Shown in pieces: positions 7,839 to 16,611 of a stretch of 53,521 bases of DNA (position 1 is its first letter; each line of letters starts with the position of its first letter). A program made the translations under genes and the position numbers. Source of the DNA: Methanobacteriota archaeon (GTDB lineage: Archaea > Thermoplasmatota > Poseidoniia > Poseidoniales > Poseidoniaceae); contig PSPT01000011.1 in assembly GCA_004195635.1 (NCBI GenBank), forward strand, positions 18,239 through 71,759, in the 5' to 3' direction. The notes under the pieces were generated by a model. The model saw only the letters and a list, made by a program, of their open reading frames with translations, searched no databases and was not told the origin of the DNA.

Positions 7839-8336
7839 ATGAATAACGAAATGAATAATGACGAAGCCGTAAGCCCAGTTATCGCTACCATCTTGATGGT
7901 CGCAATTACTGTAGTGCTTGCTGGTGTATTATACGTGTGGGCCAGCGATTTGGCCAACAGTAACCAACAAGACAGCCCTGATTTGTACCAATATCGTGCA
8001 AGCAACCACAACGACAACCCAAGCGCTGCCACTGATGATGCCTTGATGGTTCTTGAGTTTATGCAGGCACCTGCTGACCTCAACTGGGCTAACATCGACA
8101 TCCAAATTACTGGAGCCGATGGAGTACCACACACATGTAAGACTGACGGAAGCACAGACTGTACCATTACCCAATACGGTAGTGACGACACATTCTGGGA
8201 GAAATCCGAAGTTCTACACATAAGTGAGAACGGAGAAGACCTATGTAATGGTGGGTCATGCACCTTCGACATGAAGATCAGCGACACACGCACTGGAACA
8301 ACCCTAACCGGTACACCAAGCGTTATCGTCGATTGA
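7839..8336 (+). CDS. Type IV pilin-like protein (archaeal Pilin_N)
   Basis: A 165-residue secreted pilin. Residues 1-8 are a short charged leader. EAVSPVIATILMVAITVV then matches the archaeal pilin N-terminus (DUF1628), which a PibD/EppA-type prepilin peptidase cleaves just before the hydrophobic helix. The helix becomes the pilus core and the rest (about residues 35-165) the exposed head. The head has four Cys in two close pairs (TCKTDGSTDC and LCNGGSC), probably two disulfides. It has no usable Asn-X-Ser/Thr sequon. The start at 7839 is chosen because GGAGG is correctly spaced and the leader must be N-terminal. Codons end in C far more than in neighbouring genes, a sign of high expression. 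It stands alone, without pilus motor genes, and is followed by two hairpins and a terminator. Confidence 0.85.
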   Translation: MNNEMNNDEAVSPVIATILMVAITVVLAGVLYVWASDLANSNQQDSPDLYQYRASNHNDNPSAATDDALMVLEFMQAPADLNWANIDIQITGADGVPHTCKTDGSTDCTITQYGSDDTFWEKSEVLHISENGEDLCNGGSCTFDMKISDTRTGTTLTGTPSVIVD

Positions 8337-8374
8337 AGTTTTACTCATTAAAGGTAAACTGAACTGTCTATAAC

Positions 8375-8391
8375 ACGAAGCAAGACTTCGT
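8375..8391 (+). other. 3' UTR hairpin after the pilin gene
   Basis: ACGAAG-caaga-CTTCGT is a perfect 6-bp stem between the pilin stop codon and the main terminator. It may stabilise the 3' end. Seen directly; role inferred. Confidence 0.45.
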
Positions 8392-8403
8392 CGTAACATG
8401 CCT

Positions 8404-8438
8404 CCGAGATGGCTGCGGCCATCTCGGGGGCTTTTTTT
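8404..8438 (+). terminator. Hairpin plus U-tract terminator of the pilin gene
   Basis: CCGAGATGGC (8404-8413), tgcg loop, GCCATCTCGG (8418-8427) is a perfect 10-bp stem followed by GGGC and seven T. The strand follows from the T-run. The next gene is convergent (ends at 8542), so the element may also insulate the two transcription units. Confidence 0.85.
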
Positions 8439-8541
8439 ATTTTAAAACGGTGCCCAAAAAATAATGTAATAAAGAATTATTTCTCTACAAACAATATTCT
8501 CACAAAATCATTTTATTAAGCAAGGTAGATTTATCCAAAGA

Positions 8542-9786
8542 TTATTTTTCTTTGGCCCATGCCTCCCTAACACCTTTCCCCTGAGGCCACAAATGTAGAC
8601 TCTTGCCCCTTAACAACAATAATTGTGCTTTCAACAAGGCATACATAGAATCCATGAATGTTGCAATAAGTTCGGTACCGGGTATCTTTAAACCCCCTAT
8701 CCTCGCAAACCAACCGCCATATACAACCACATCAAGAACCATTGTTGCCAAAATGAAGGGATTAGTAGATTGACTGATTATCACCAGTACCCACTTCAGA
8801 ATGGCTAATAATGAGCCTACAGTAACCATCCAAGGAACTTCAATGTGCATGAAGCCCAGCCACTTTAGTATGGAAGAATATTGTTTGAGCCCTGCTTTGG
8901 CCCCAACCCTTTTTTTCCTCCATTTAAAAAGTAATCGTTGTAAGCCTTGGGCCCTTCTTACCTTCTGCTGCATATATTCATGCCGAGTTGGCGGAATTGG
9001 TTCAATGAAACTCATCCCTTTGTCAATTATTGACCTATACCCTGCCATTCTTGCAGCAATTGCTAATTGTGCATCATCTGCATTTGCATAAACATTCAAT
9101 GTATCCTCATTAAAGAGTGAGGATCTAATCCCCATAATACTGCCCTCTAAGAATGGAGTACTATCAATCATTGACTCGGCTAATCTTTGCATAGAAAATA
9201 AATCACGGTATCTGGATTCGTTTTCACTGTATCTTGTTTCATTCACGCTGAAGCGCTGTGGGATTCCACCGACAGCCCCTATATCATCATTAGTAAACCA
9301 AGCACCCATTCGCATCAATGCACCCTCATTTAGCATTGCATCAGCATCAGTCATTGCAAATACTTCACTTCCGATATCTGCACTCAAAAATGCCTTTTGT
9401 ATTGCTGCAGTTTTTCCTTGCCGGCTGGGCATTTTGATTACTTTCACATCCAAATACTGCTTGGGAATTTTTTTCAACCATTCTTCTACGAGCGATAGTG
9501 TCGAATCTGTTGATGCTGAATCAATAATAATTAATTGCAATTTATCGCTTGGATACTCTTGCTTGGCAATATCTGCTAGTTTCCTTTCCACTACTAATTC
9601 CTCATTCCACAGGGGCAGTACAAGTGATATTTGTGGCAATAATGATTCATCCACGTTTGGAATGGATAGAGGAGGAGCAGACATCAACCACTTGCCAATT
9701 TTGTAGCGATGGTAAAGGAAAGGGGTTGCGCTCAAAGCTCCTAAGCCGAGTTGGATGGCGGCCATGTATGCAATGACTATACCCAT
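8542..9786 (-). CDS. Membrane glycosyltransferase, family GT2
   Basis: A 414-residue GT-A glycosyltransferase. An N-terminal membrane helix (about residues 3-22) leads to the catalytic domain. ISLVLPLWNEE is the nucleotide-binding start, IIIDSASTDST follows, and TDADA is the DxD-type metal motif near residue 150. ADDAQLA supplies the later acidic pair and QQKVRRAQG takes the place of the Q-x-x-R-W motif of processive GT2 enzymes. Two or three C-terminal membrane helices (about 310-380) anchor the product end. The layout is close to dolichyl-phosphate or polysaccharide synthases of the GT2 group; donor and acceptor cannot be read. It is convergent with the pilin gene and divergent from the GT4 gene at 9887. 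Confidence 0.85.
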   Translation of the reverse strand: MGIVIAYMAAIQLGLGALSATPFLYHRYKIGKWLMSAPPLSIPNVDESLLPQISLVLPLWNEELVVERKLADIAKQEYPSDKLQLIIIDSASTDSTLSLVEEWLKKIPKQYLDVKVIKMPSRQGKTAAIQKAFLSADIGSEVFAMTDADAMLNEGALMRMGAWFTNDDIGAVGGIPQRFSVNETRYSENESRYRDLFSMQRLAESMIDSTPFLEGSIMGIRSSLFNEDTLNVYANADDAQLAIAARMAGYRSIIDKGMSFIEPIPPTRHEYMQQKVRRAQGLQRLLFKWRKKRVGAKAGLKQYSSILKWLGFMHIEVPWMVTVGSLLAILKWVLVIISQSTNPFILATMVLDVVVYGGWFARIGGLKIPGTELIATFMDSMYALLKAQLLLLRGKSLHLWPQGKGVREAWAKEK

Positions 9787-9886
9787 ACCCCCACGCCCCC
9801 TTTAAACACCCATGCCCTTTGACTTTCACCCATAATATCACCCGATGCCCCCATATCCTCGCACCTGTGCGCATTACTCGGCGAAC

Positions 9887-10915
9887 ATGCAATCTGTACT
9901 CCATGTCGGTCCGGTAAACACCGAAGGAGGGATGGCTACTGTGATTAGAATCTTGCATGAAAATCCACCTCAAGGTTGGCGTGCTTCCACATTATCTACA
10001 CACTGTAATGGAAATGTGGTGAAAAAATATCTTAAATGGAGAAAGTCATTTATTGAATTCAAAAAAGTTCTTTCAAACACCCAACTACGCCCAGATGTTG
10101 TGCATATCCATTGTGCATCAGATTGGTCATGGTGGCGAAAAAGGCGCATTCTAAAGTATGCAATCAATAAACATTCAGTCCCTTGTGTTATGCACATACA
10201 TAGCGGAAAATTTTCGACTTGGTTAGATGAAAATCCTAAACGTATAATTCGCATAAATGAAGCACTTGACTCGCCACTAGTTACAACGGCGGTATTAAGT
10301 GATTATTGGAAGGGTATTCTTGGGGAAAAAATAGGAGAAGTAGTAGTTGCTGATAACCCAATTGATCCCCGCATAATGATAACAAAGGGCGAAAAAACTG
10401 CAAATGTTGAAAGAGATGAATTATTGAAAGATAATACAAAAACAATTTTGATGATGGGGAGAAACGACCCAATAAAGGGTCATGCATTTGCCATAGAATT
10501 ATTCCAAAGAGTAAGGAAGAAGATTGCAAAAATAAAACTTAATATTACTGGATATGATGGTGAAACTGGAGAAGCGATTAACTCCCTCGGTTGGGTTTCT
10601 GAAGATAATAAAAGGGCACTCTTGGAAAGCGCTGATGTATTATTAGTTCCTTCGAAATATGAAGGGCAACCTATGGTAATCATTGAGGCATTATCCTGTG
10701 GTTTACCGGTAATATGCTCAGATAATATCCCACCTACACCTAGTAGTGTGGTTCGTGCAAGAGGAAACGATATTGATGATTGGGAGAGTAAACTGATTAA
10801 TATCTTGAATGAACCACCATCAAGCAACCAAATCATTTCAGATAGTCAGCCACATCAACTTGAAAATGTGAGGAATAATTGGTTGCAGATTTACTCCACC
10901 GCTCTTTCTAAATGA
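9887..10915 (+). CDS. Glycosyltransferase, family GT4
   Basis: About 342 residues with the GT-B fold. The N-terminal half begins QSVLHVGPVNTEGGMATV, the glycine-rich donor or acceptor loop. HIHCASDWSWW and MHIHSGKF follow. The C-terminal Rossmann half has ILMMGRNDPIKGH and ADVLLVPSKYEGQPMVIIEALSCGLPVI. The last carries the E-x7-E motif of GT4, which contacts the nucleotide-sugar. ATG 9887 is preferred over the in-frame ATG 42 bases upstream, because the usual family N-terminus begins right at MQSVLHVG. Its 3' end overlaps the convergent GT4 gene at 10891 by 25 bases. The role is extension of a surface or lipid-linked glycan; the sugar is unknown. Confidence 0.85.
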   Translation: MQSVLHVGPVNTEGGMATVIRILHENPPQGWRASTLSTHCNGNVVKKYLKWRKSFIEFKKVLSNTQLRPDVVHIHCASDWSWWRKRRILKYAINKHSVPCVMHIHSGKFSTWLDENPKRIIRINEALDSPLVTTAVLSDYWKGILGEKIGEVVVADNPIDPRIMITKGEKTANVERDELLKDNTKTILMMGRNDPIKGHAFAIELFQRVRKKIAKIKLNITGYDGETGEAINSLGWVSEDNKRALLESADVLLVPSKYEGQPMVIIEALSCGLPVICSDNIPPTPSSVVRARGNDIDDWESKLINILNEPPSSNQIISDSQPHQLENVRNNWLQIYSTALSK

Positions 10916-12018
10916 TTAATGAGAATTGTAATACTGTGATCCCACGAACAATTTTCTTCGGCGTATTTTCTAGCGCGAACTTTGGCTTGTCCTAACGAAG
11001 CACTCGTGGCTGCATTTATTACCCAATCCGTACCTTTTGTTGCTAATTCCTGCTGAGTAAATAAGCCAAAGAAATCATTTTCCGCACCTTCTAACTGATG
11101 TCCAGGGTGATCTATTCCAAACACGAGCAGGCCGCTCGCAAGATACTCGCTTCTCTTTAAAGGGCTGGCTGCTGCCCAAACCCTTTGGCATGGCATAGGT
11201 AACAAACCGAAATTTGACTGAGAGATTTTTTGCGCCAATTTATCTTGAGGCATGACGTCAAATATTTCAATTTCATAATTATTTTGAGATTTCAATGCCA
11301 ATTTCTTCATCACCCCTACTGCATTACCTTTACCGATTAATGTTAACTTGGATTTATGCCCAAGTGCAGATAATTTCTGCAAAATATCTACCGCTTCAAT
11401 GATACCTCTATTCTTATCAATTCGACCATGATAGACAAATGAAATATCAGAAATGGATTGGGCGCTGGTTCGGATTGAAGGATTAAAGAGAGTTAGATCA
11501 ACTCCAGCAGGCAAAATGGATATATTGTTTATCTCCCTCCTACAATGTTTTTCAACCAACTTTTTATGATTTTGTGATACTACAAAACCTCCTTTGCAAT
11601 GCCCCACTCCTGCCAAATCCCATGCCTTTTTCCACACTTTTTTTTGCAGTTTCGCCAAAATACCCGAATCAGCAGGAAGGCTTCTGTCTGTTATTAGCCA
11701 TATTATATCTTGATTGTTTAACTTAGTGCTGAGATATTTCACTAATGACCAATGAACCAATACGGCAACTTTCTGCCCTTTGTTTGTTGAGATATTCTTC
11801 ACGTATTTGGCCATATTTTTTCCTAGTGATCTCGCTTGCAATCCCCTGATGCAACTGCGCTCAACAACAACATGATTCCATTTTACACCAGTTTTCTCTG
11901 GGCCAGGGCCGATAATGGTCAAATCATGTCCGTGGCGAATAATTCCATTTGCTAATGATAATTGAGTTGTTGAACATAAATCATTAAATGATCTATTGGT
12001 AAACCAATAAATCTGCAT
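10891..12018 (-). CDS. Glycosyltransferase, family GT4
   Basis: A 375-residue GT-B glycosyltransferase. The N-terminal domain has SLANGIIRHGHDLTIIGPG. The mid-section ILPAGVDLTLFNPS is the typical link between domains. The C-terminal domain has SFVYHGRIDKNRGIIEAVDIL and KLTLIGKGNA. The acidic E-x7-E motif at the end is less clear (PLKRSEYLASGLLVFG), so retention of the second Glu is uncertain. The ATG is directly next to the stop of the upstream epimerase, so translation is coupled. It shares a transcription unit with the nucleotide-sugar epimerase, suggesting the epimerase product feeds this or a neighbouring transferase. Confidence 0.82.
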   Translation of the reverse strand: MQIYWFTNRSFNDLCSTTQLSLANGIIRHGHDLTIIGPGPEKTGVKWNHVVVERSCIRGLQARSLGKNMAKYVKNISTNKGQKVAVLVHWSLVKYLSTKLNNQDIIWLITDRSLPADSGILAKLQKKVWKKAWDLAGVGHCKGGFVVSQNHKKLVEKHCRREINNISILPAGVDLTLFNPSIRTSAQSISDISFVYHGRIDKNRGIIEAVDILQKLSALGHKSKLTLIGKGNAVGVMKKLALKSQNNYEIEIFDVMPQDKLAQKISQSNFGLLPMPCQRVWAAASPLKRSEYLASGLLVFGIDHPGHQLEGAENDFFGLFTQQELATKGTDWVINAATSASLGQAKVRARKYAEENCSWDHSITILINHLERAVE

Positions 12019-12969
12019 TTAATCACCTACTATGTGAATAATTAATTCACCAATTCCATTTTCTATTGAAACAGTCGGGTTCCAATTGAAGTCCTTTTTT
12101 ACTAGTTCAATACTGGCACACGATCTTACTATGTCTCCTTGGCGAGAAGGGTGAAATATTGGATTCAATACTTTATAATCACTATTTAGCCCTCCAATCT
12201 TTGAATTAATTAGTTCTATTAATTCAAGTAAAGAAGTTTCTTTTTGAGTTGCAACATTGTAAACATGCGTAGTTGCTTTCCAGTCGCCTTCAATTATTGA
12301 AATAATTAATTGAGCCACATCAGTAACATGAATGAAATCTCGGGTGTTTGAACCATCACCAAATACCGATGGCTGTTCGCCCTTATTCATCATTGAAATG
12401 AATTTAGGTATTACCGCGGCGTAGGAACTATTGGCGTTTTGAAAAGGACCATAGACATTGAAAAAGCGTAAAGCAATTGCCTCTACACCTCTTTCCCTTG
12501 CGGCAATAATTTGTTTCTCGTTATTCCACTTTGATTCAGCATATGGGGAAAGTAATTCGCCGGCACTTTCCTCCTCAAGGGGTAATTGGCCCGAGTCCCC
12601 ATAAACTGCTGCACTTGATGCCACAATAAGCCGATTGATGTCATGCTTTTCTGCTAATGAAATTACTAATGATGTTCCTTCGACATTTATTGAATGATTA
12701 TCTTTTGGGTTTTCAAAGGAATAGGGTACAGAGATTTGAGCAGCTAGATGAATAATAGAGTCACAACCCTCCATTGCCTTTTCCAATATTTCAGCATTAC
12801 GGATATCAGCCTTGTAAAATCTGACTTTTTCACTTTCGGCATGAGATTGTACCACAATATCGGGTTCATTGATATCAATAATTGAAACTTCCATGCCCCT
12901 CTTCAGAGCCACTAATGTACAAGTAGTACCAATAAAACCGGACCCGCCGGTGATTAGCACTCTGCCCAT
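12019..12969 (-). CDS. NAD-dependent nucleotide-sugar epimerase/dehydratase
   Basis: A 316-residue extended SDR enzyme. The NAD-binding loop is GGSGFIGT at residues 8-15, and HLAAQISVPYS is the family strand 4. The catalytic dyad is YAESK (Tyr and Lys) with the Ser/Thr of VASSAAVYG. FFNVYGPFQ and DGSNTRDFIHVTDVA are the substrate-binding motifs shared with UDP-glucose 4-epimerases. UDP-glucose or UDP-GlcNAc 4-epimerase is the most likely activity; a dTDP-glucose 4,6-dehydratase usually has a longer chain and a T-D-E triad, not seen here. The stop touches the start codon of the downstream GT4. It is divergent from the nucleotide-sugar dehydrogenase at 13226. Confidence 0.85.
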   Translation of the reverse strand: MGRVLITGGSGFIGTTCTLVALKRGMEVSIIDINEPDIVVQSHAESEKVRFYKADIRNAEILEKAMEGCDSIIHLAAQISVPYSFENPKDNHSINVEGTSLVISLAEKHDINRLIVASSAAVYGDSGQLPLEEESAGELLSPYAESKWNNEKQIIAARERGVEAIALRFFNVYGPFQNANSSYAAVIPKFISMMNKGEQPSVFGDGSNTRDFIHVTDVAQLIISIIEGDWKATTHVYNVATQKETSLLELIELINSKIGGLNSDYKVLNPIFHPSRQGDIVRSCASIELVKKDFNWNPTVSIENGIGELIIHIVGD

Positions 12970-13225
12970 AACACCAATGTATCGGTTGATGATACATAAC
13001 CTTCGCCACTTATGCCATCACAAGGACATTTGAACTAAGCATAAAGGGCTGGGGCTATACAGAAATCTCTGGTGGGCTCTTTATTGCTTTCAATCGTCTA
13101 AGCACTGAAATCATACCACCTATTATTGCATCCAATGCCCCACATTATTCAATAACACCCAAGACAGTACATAGTTTAGCCAACTAACCAACTAGTTGAT
13201 GAATAGGGTTAGGTGCCCAATAATC
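12970..13225. other. Divergent intergenic region, promoters for both sides
   Basis: About 256 bp between two divergent sugar-nucleotide genes. It must carry promoters in both directions. A short palindrome, CAACTAGTTG, lies about 25 bases before the dehydrogenase start region. I see no gene, RNA motif or strong hairpin. Confidence 0.5.
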
Positions 13226-14578
13226 ATGGAGAGGATAGCATCGCCCGTCAATGGCGGGGGAAAGAAGGTGCAAACCATTGGTATTATTGGCCTAGGATAT
13301 GTGGGTTTGCCAACCGCAATAGGGTTTCTCGATGCTGGATTTTCCGTTTGGGGAGTTGATATTTCTGAGAGAACCGTGGAGATGGTAAAAAGAGGCGAAA
13401 ACCCAACTGGAGACCCAGATTTGAACAATATCATCCCACAACCGGGTACAGATAATTGGAATATTACTACAAATACCGCTGAAGCGGTCCCAAATTGTGA
13501 TGTCATATTAGTAACTGTACCGACCCCAGTAACCATTGATTTGAAACCAGATTTATCTTTTGTTGCTTCGGCAGGTAGAACTGTGTTTGAATCCATCAAA
13601 GCAAACAGTAACACAATCGTTGTATTAGAATCAACAGTGTACCCAGGGGTAACTGCAGAAACTTGGATGCCAATAATTGAAGAATTGGGTCTTGAAATTG
13701 GCACAGATGTGACAATTGCCTATTGTCCAGAAAGATTCAACCCAGGTGACCCAACAAGAGGTGTCCGCCAAGTTGCAAGAGTTATAGGATGCCCGGATGA
13801 AAAAGTGGGCGCACGTCTTGTATCCCTATATTCTCAATTAACCTGTGAAGATGTACGATATGTAGGAGCAATTGAAGTTGCTGAAGCAAGCAAAGTAATT
13901 GAAAATGTTCAGCGCGATGTTAACATCGCATTAGTAAATGAACTAGCGCAACTTTTCCCTGAAATCGGAGTGGATGTTGAAGATGTTCTTAATGCAGCAG
14001 CAACAAAATGGAATTTTCACAGATATACACCTGGCGTAGGGGTTGGAGGACATTGCATTCCTGTTGACCCTTACTATCTAATTCAACGCGCTGCCCAAGT
14101 GGGTGTACCTACTGAATTAATTACCGCAGGTAGAGCAGTTAACCGTACAATGCCAAATCATGTGGCCAAAATAATTCATGAATTATTATATCGAAATGGA
14201 GTTGGAGCAGGATTGGGTAAAGCCTTGCTATTAGGTTGGTCATACAAGGCAGAAGTAGGTGACCCAAGGGAAACTCCTGCTGAACCATTAGCCGCATCAC
14301 TAATGGAAAAAGGGATTTCGGTTTCAGCCTGGGACCCACATATAAGCAATGATGATTTCCCAGAAAATATTACGGTTATTGATGACATATATTCAGCAGA
14401 AGGGTTTGATATTGCAATTCTCGTAACCGCTCACAAGGCCTGTGTTGAGTTACAATGGGAGAGACTTAAGGGGCAAATGAGAAACCCAATATTCTATGAT
14501 GGACGAAGAGTGATGGATTTACAATTGCTTCAAGAAATGGGCTGGAAAACCCATGCAGTCGGAAGGCCAATAAAGTGA
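13226..14578 (+). CDS. Nucleotide-sugar 6-dehydrogenase (UDP-HexNAc/UDP-Glc type)
   Basis: About 450 residues of the UDP-glucose/UDP-N-acetylhexosamine dehydrogenase family, which oxidises C6 of a UDP-sugar twice with NAD+ to a uronic acid. The NAD site is IGLGYVGLPTA. VILVTVPTPV and VLESTVYPGVT follow. The substrate region has YCPERFNPGD. The catalytic Cys lies in GVGVGGHCIPVDPYYL, and the C-terminal domain begins LLGWSYKAEVGDPRETP. The wording of the Cys motif is closest to UDP-GlcNAc and UDP-ManNAc dehydrogenases (WbpA/TviB/WecC branch). ATG 13226 is preferred over 13196 because the NAD motif normally lies near residue 10-20. The DegT aminotransferase follows at 60 bases, so the pair may make an amino-uronic acid. 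Confidence 0.88.
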   Translation: MERIASPVNGGGKKVQTIGIIGLGYVGLPTAIGFLDAGFSVWGVDISERTVEMVKRGENPTGDPDLNNIIPQPGTDNWNITTNTAEAVPNCDVILVTVPTPVTIDLKPDLSFVASAGRTVFESIKANSNTIVVLESTVYPGVTAETWMPIIEELGLEIGTDVTIAYCPERFNPGDPTRGVRQVARVIGCPDEKVGARLVSLYSQLTCEDVRYVGAIEVAEASKVIENVQRDVNIALVNELAQLFPEIGVDVEDVLNAAATKWNFHRYTPGVGVGGHCIPVDPYYLIQRAAQVGVPTELITAGRAVNRTMPNHVAKIIHELLYRNGVGAGLGKALLLGWSYKAEVGDPRETPAEPLAASLMEKGISVSAWDPHISNDDFPENITVIDDIYSAEGFDIAILVTAHKACVELQWERLKGQMRNPIFYDGRRVMDLQLLQEMGWKTHAVGRPIK

Positions 14579-14637
14579 AACGGATTAACTAATACTTTCA
14601 AATAAGTTGATGTATTGCAATAGATGGAGATGGGGAT

Positions 14638-15870
14638 TTGACTACTACGCGTTCACGCAAACTCGTCATTGAAGGCGGTGAAAAAATCGTTGATTTCAAT
14701 ATCAAGGCATTTAAACCGGTGCCCGAAGAAGGTATCCTTAATGCCGTTGAATTGATGCGAGATGGAATGATGTATCGTTATCAACACAAAACTTTCGAGT
14801 CATCTCACACCTCAATGTTTGAAAAAGAATTTGCCGAATATCATGGCTCCAAATATGCCGTAGGACTAAACTCGTGCGGTTCAGCAATGTTTGTGGCAAT
14901 GAACATTGCAGGAGTAAAACCGGGAGATAAAGTTCTTTCAAACGCCTTCACATTTACTGCTGTACCCTCGGTAATTCACCATGCAAGAGCAACCCCCGTA
15001 TTGGTTGAATCAAACCATGAATGGGGAATGGATGCTGAAGACTTAGAAAGAAAGGTAATTGAATCTGGCGCTAAGGTCCTGTTAATGTCATACATGCGCG
15101 GTCATGTACCAGACATTGATGCAATAATGGCTATTGTAACAAAATACGATTTGTTTTTCATAGAGGATTGTGCCCACGCATACAATACATTTTGGGACGG
15201 CATTCCTCTTGGAAGATTTGGAAAAATATCTTGCTTTTCAACCCAATCAAGCAAGGGGTTATCTTCCGGAGAAGGTGGGATTTTTGTCACCGATAATGAA
15301 GAATTTGCCGCTAAAGCAATTCTTTATGCTGGATCCTATGAGAAACTATGGCAGGCTCACTATAATGTAAATCCTGAACTAATGAATAAGTGGCAAAACC
15401 AAATCCCAGGATATTCGCTTAGAATGCAGGAGATTACCGCCTCTATTTTGCGCCCACAAATCCCCAGACTCAATGTTATTCATGAGATTCATACTGAAAA
15501 TTATAACCACCTTGAAGAATTATTTACAAATAATGAAAACATTTTGGTCCCTGTACCATTTTCTCAGGTAACGAATTTCAATGATACAATGCAATTCCAT
15601 TTAGTTGGTCTAACAAGAGAACAAGCAGATCAATTTATTGAAGTTGCAGGACTCGAAGGGGTTCCAATGCAAATATTTGGCGCTGGACAAAATGCTAGGG
15701 ATTTCCGCGAATGGAAATATACTGGTGATGTTGTCAATAATGAAATGGAGCAAACTGTGACTAACATTGAATTTGCTTGCGACTTGTCACTGCAACCCCA
15801 TTTGGGTATTGCTGAGATAGAAACTATTGCTTCAGTCATCAGTGATGTATTACTATATGTGCAAGAATAA
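14638..15870 (+). CDS. DegT/DnrJ/EryC1/StrS PLP-dependent sugar aminotransferase
   Basis: A 410-residue fold-type I aminotransferase. The glycine-rich start YAVGLNSCGSAMFVAM binds the cofactor phosphate. SNAFTFTAVPSVI and FFIEDCAHAYN are family motifs, with Asp of the latter contacting the PLP ring nitrogen. The Schiff-base Lys is in STQSSKGLSSGEGG. Such enzymes aminate 3- or 4-keto nucleotide sugars using glutamate or glutamine. The start is TTG at 14638, because no in-frame ATG occurs before residue 40 and a ribosome site GGAGATGGGG lies just upstream. That ribosome site overlaps a tiny out-of-frame frame beginning ATGGAGATG. Placed after the dehydrogenase, it points to an amino-sugar or amino-uronic acid in the cell-surface glycan. 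Confidence 0.87.
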   Translation: MTTTRSRKLVIEGGEKIVDFNIKAFKPVPEEGILNAVELMRDGMMYRYQHKTFESSHTSMFEKEFAEYHGSKYAVGLNSCGSAMFVAMNIAGVKPGDKVLSNAFTFTAVPSVIHHARATPVLVESNHEWGMDAEDLERKVIESGAKVLLMSYMRGHVPDIDAIMAIVTKYDLFFIEDCAHAYNTFWDGIPLGRFGKISCFSTQSSKGLSSGEGGIFVTDNEEFAAKAILYAGSYEKLWQAHYNVNPELMNKWQNQIPGYSLRMQEITASILRPQIPRLNVIHEIHTENYNHLEELFTNNENILVPVPFSQVTNFNDTMQFHLVGLTREQADQFIEVAGLEGVPMQIFGAGQNARDFREWKYTGDVVNNEMEQTVTNIEFACDLSLQPHLGIAEIETIASVISDVLLYVQE

Positions 15871-15896
15871 TTCACACAACATAATAGGATTGCCGA

Positions 15897-16217
15897 TTAT
15901 TTTTGAAGCCCAGCATCAAACATCTCTTTGAGACTTCCATCTTCATACATATCCGCTACGATATCTGAACCGCCAATTAATTCACCATGAACAAAAATCT
16001 GTGGCATTGTGGGAAAATCAGACCATCCGCAAACTGAAGGAATTGCCCGCGGGTCTGAAAGAATGTCGACGCTCGCAAAGGGTTCTCCAAAAGCCTCCAA
16101 TACTTGTGCTGCTCGATTTGAAAAGCCACATTGGGCGTTGGAAGGTGTCCCTTTCATGAATAACACAAGTGCGTGTTCATCTACAATTTTTTGTAATTCA
16201 GTTGCTGTCCATTCCAT
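15897..16217 (-). CDS. Monothiol glutaredoxin, CGFS type
   Basis: About 106 residues. The single-cysteine active site CGFS is preceded by LFMKGTPSNAQ, the diagnostic KGTP loop of Grx4/Grx5-type proteins. FPTMPQIFVHGELIGGSDI carries the glutathione-binding cis-Pro and GG-S-D motifs. These proteins hold and transfer [2Fe-2S] clusters with glutathione or a related thiol. The start is ATG 16217 with GGAGTG seven bases upstream; a GTG at 16226 in frame overlaps the upstream stop. The gene directly upstream encodes BolA, the known physical partner of CGFS glutaredoxins, so the pair is coupled in one transcript. How this archaeon supplies the thiol ligand is not shown here. Confidence 0.92.
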   Translation of the reverse strand: MEWTATELQKIVDEHALVLFMKGTPSNAQCGFSNRAAQVLEAFGEPFASVDILSDPRAIPSVCGWSDFPTMPQIFVHGELIGGSDIVADMYEDGSLKEMFDAGLQK

Positions 16218-16222
16218 TATTT

Positions 16223-16549
16223 TCACTCCATTTTTGATTGCTTTTTCTGAATACTCTTTAAATGTACGCCTTGTCCGCCACCATGTGGATTGAAAATAGT
16301 ATCACCAATATTTTCCGCTTGAGCCGGCGTCATTGCTCTAATATCAATTGCATGAACGCTATGGGGGATATGTGGTTTGAAATGATTCAATATGATTTTT
16401 TGCCTTTGCAGGGGCCTCATTCCCTCAAAGCTTACATCGACTACTTTTATGTGAAAATGGTCCTGAGTTCCAGTTAGATCTGTTACTTGAACTTTGCAAT
16501 TGGGCAAAATACTTCGTATTTCTTCCTCTACCCATTGTGGTGTTGGCAT
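16223..16549 (-). CDS. BolA-family protein
   Basis: About 108 residues. Residues from WVEEEIRSILPNCKVQVTDLTGTQDHFHIKVVD to HSVHAIDIRAMTP match the BolA/IbaG fold: the conserved D-x-T-G region, the H-F-x-I-x-V-V strand and an invariant C-terminal His (HSVHAIDI). BolA forms a [2Fe-2S]-bridged complex with CGFS glutaredoxins, where one BolA His is a ligand, and acts in iron-sulfur delivery. ATG 16549 with GAGGG upstream is preferred to an earlier TTG (16561). The gene ends a few bases into the glutaredoxin region, so translation is coupled. It is divergent from the flippase gene at 16612. Confidence 0.9.
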   Translation of the reverse strand: MPTPQWVEEEIRSILPNCKVQVTDLTGTQDHFHIKVVDVSFEGMRPLQRQKIILNHFKPHIPHSVHAIDIRAMTPAQAENIGDTIFNPHGGGQGVHLKSIQKKQSKME

Positions 16550-16611
16550 AGTGACCCTCAAATAGCCCGAGGGGCAAGGGGGCTTTCAACCATTGGCTTC
16601 TCGGCTATGAT

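Noticed and set aside
13192-13704. 170-residue minus-strand frame over the dehydrogenase start
   Set aside because: It is antisense to the clear NAD-binding domain and has no family features.
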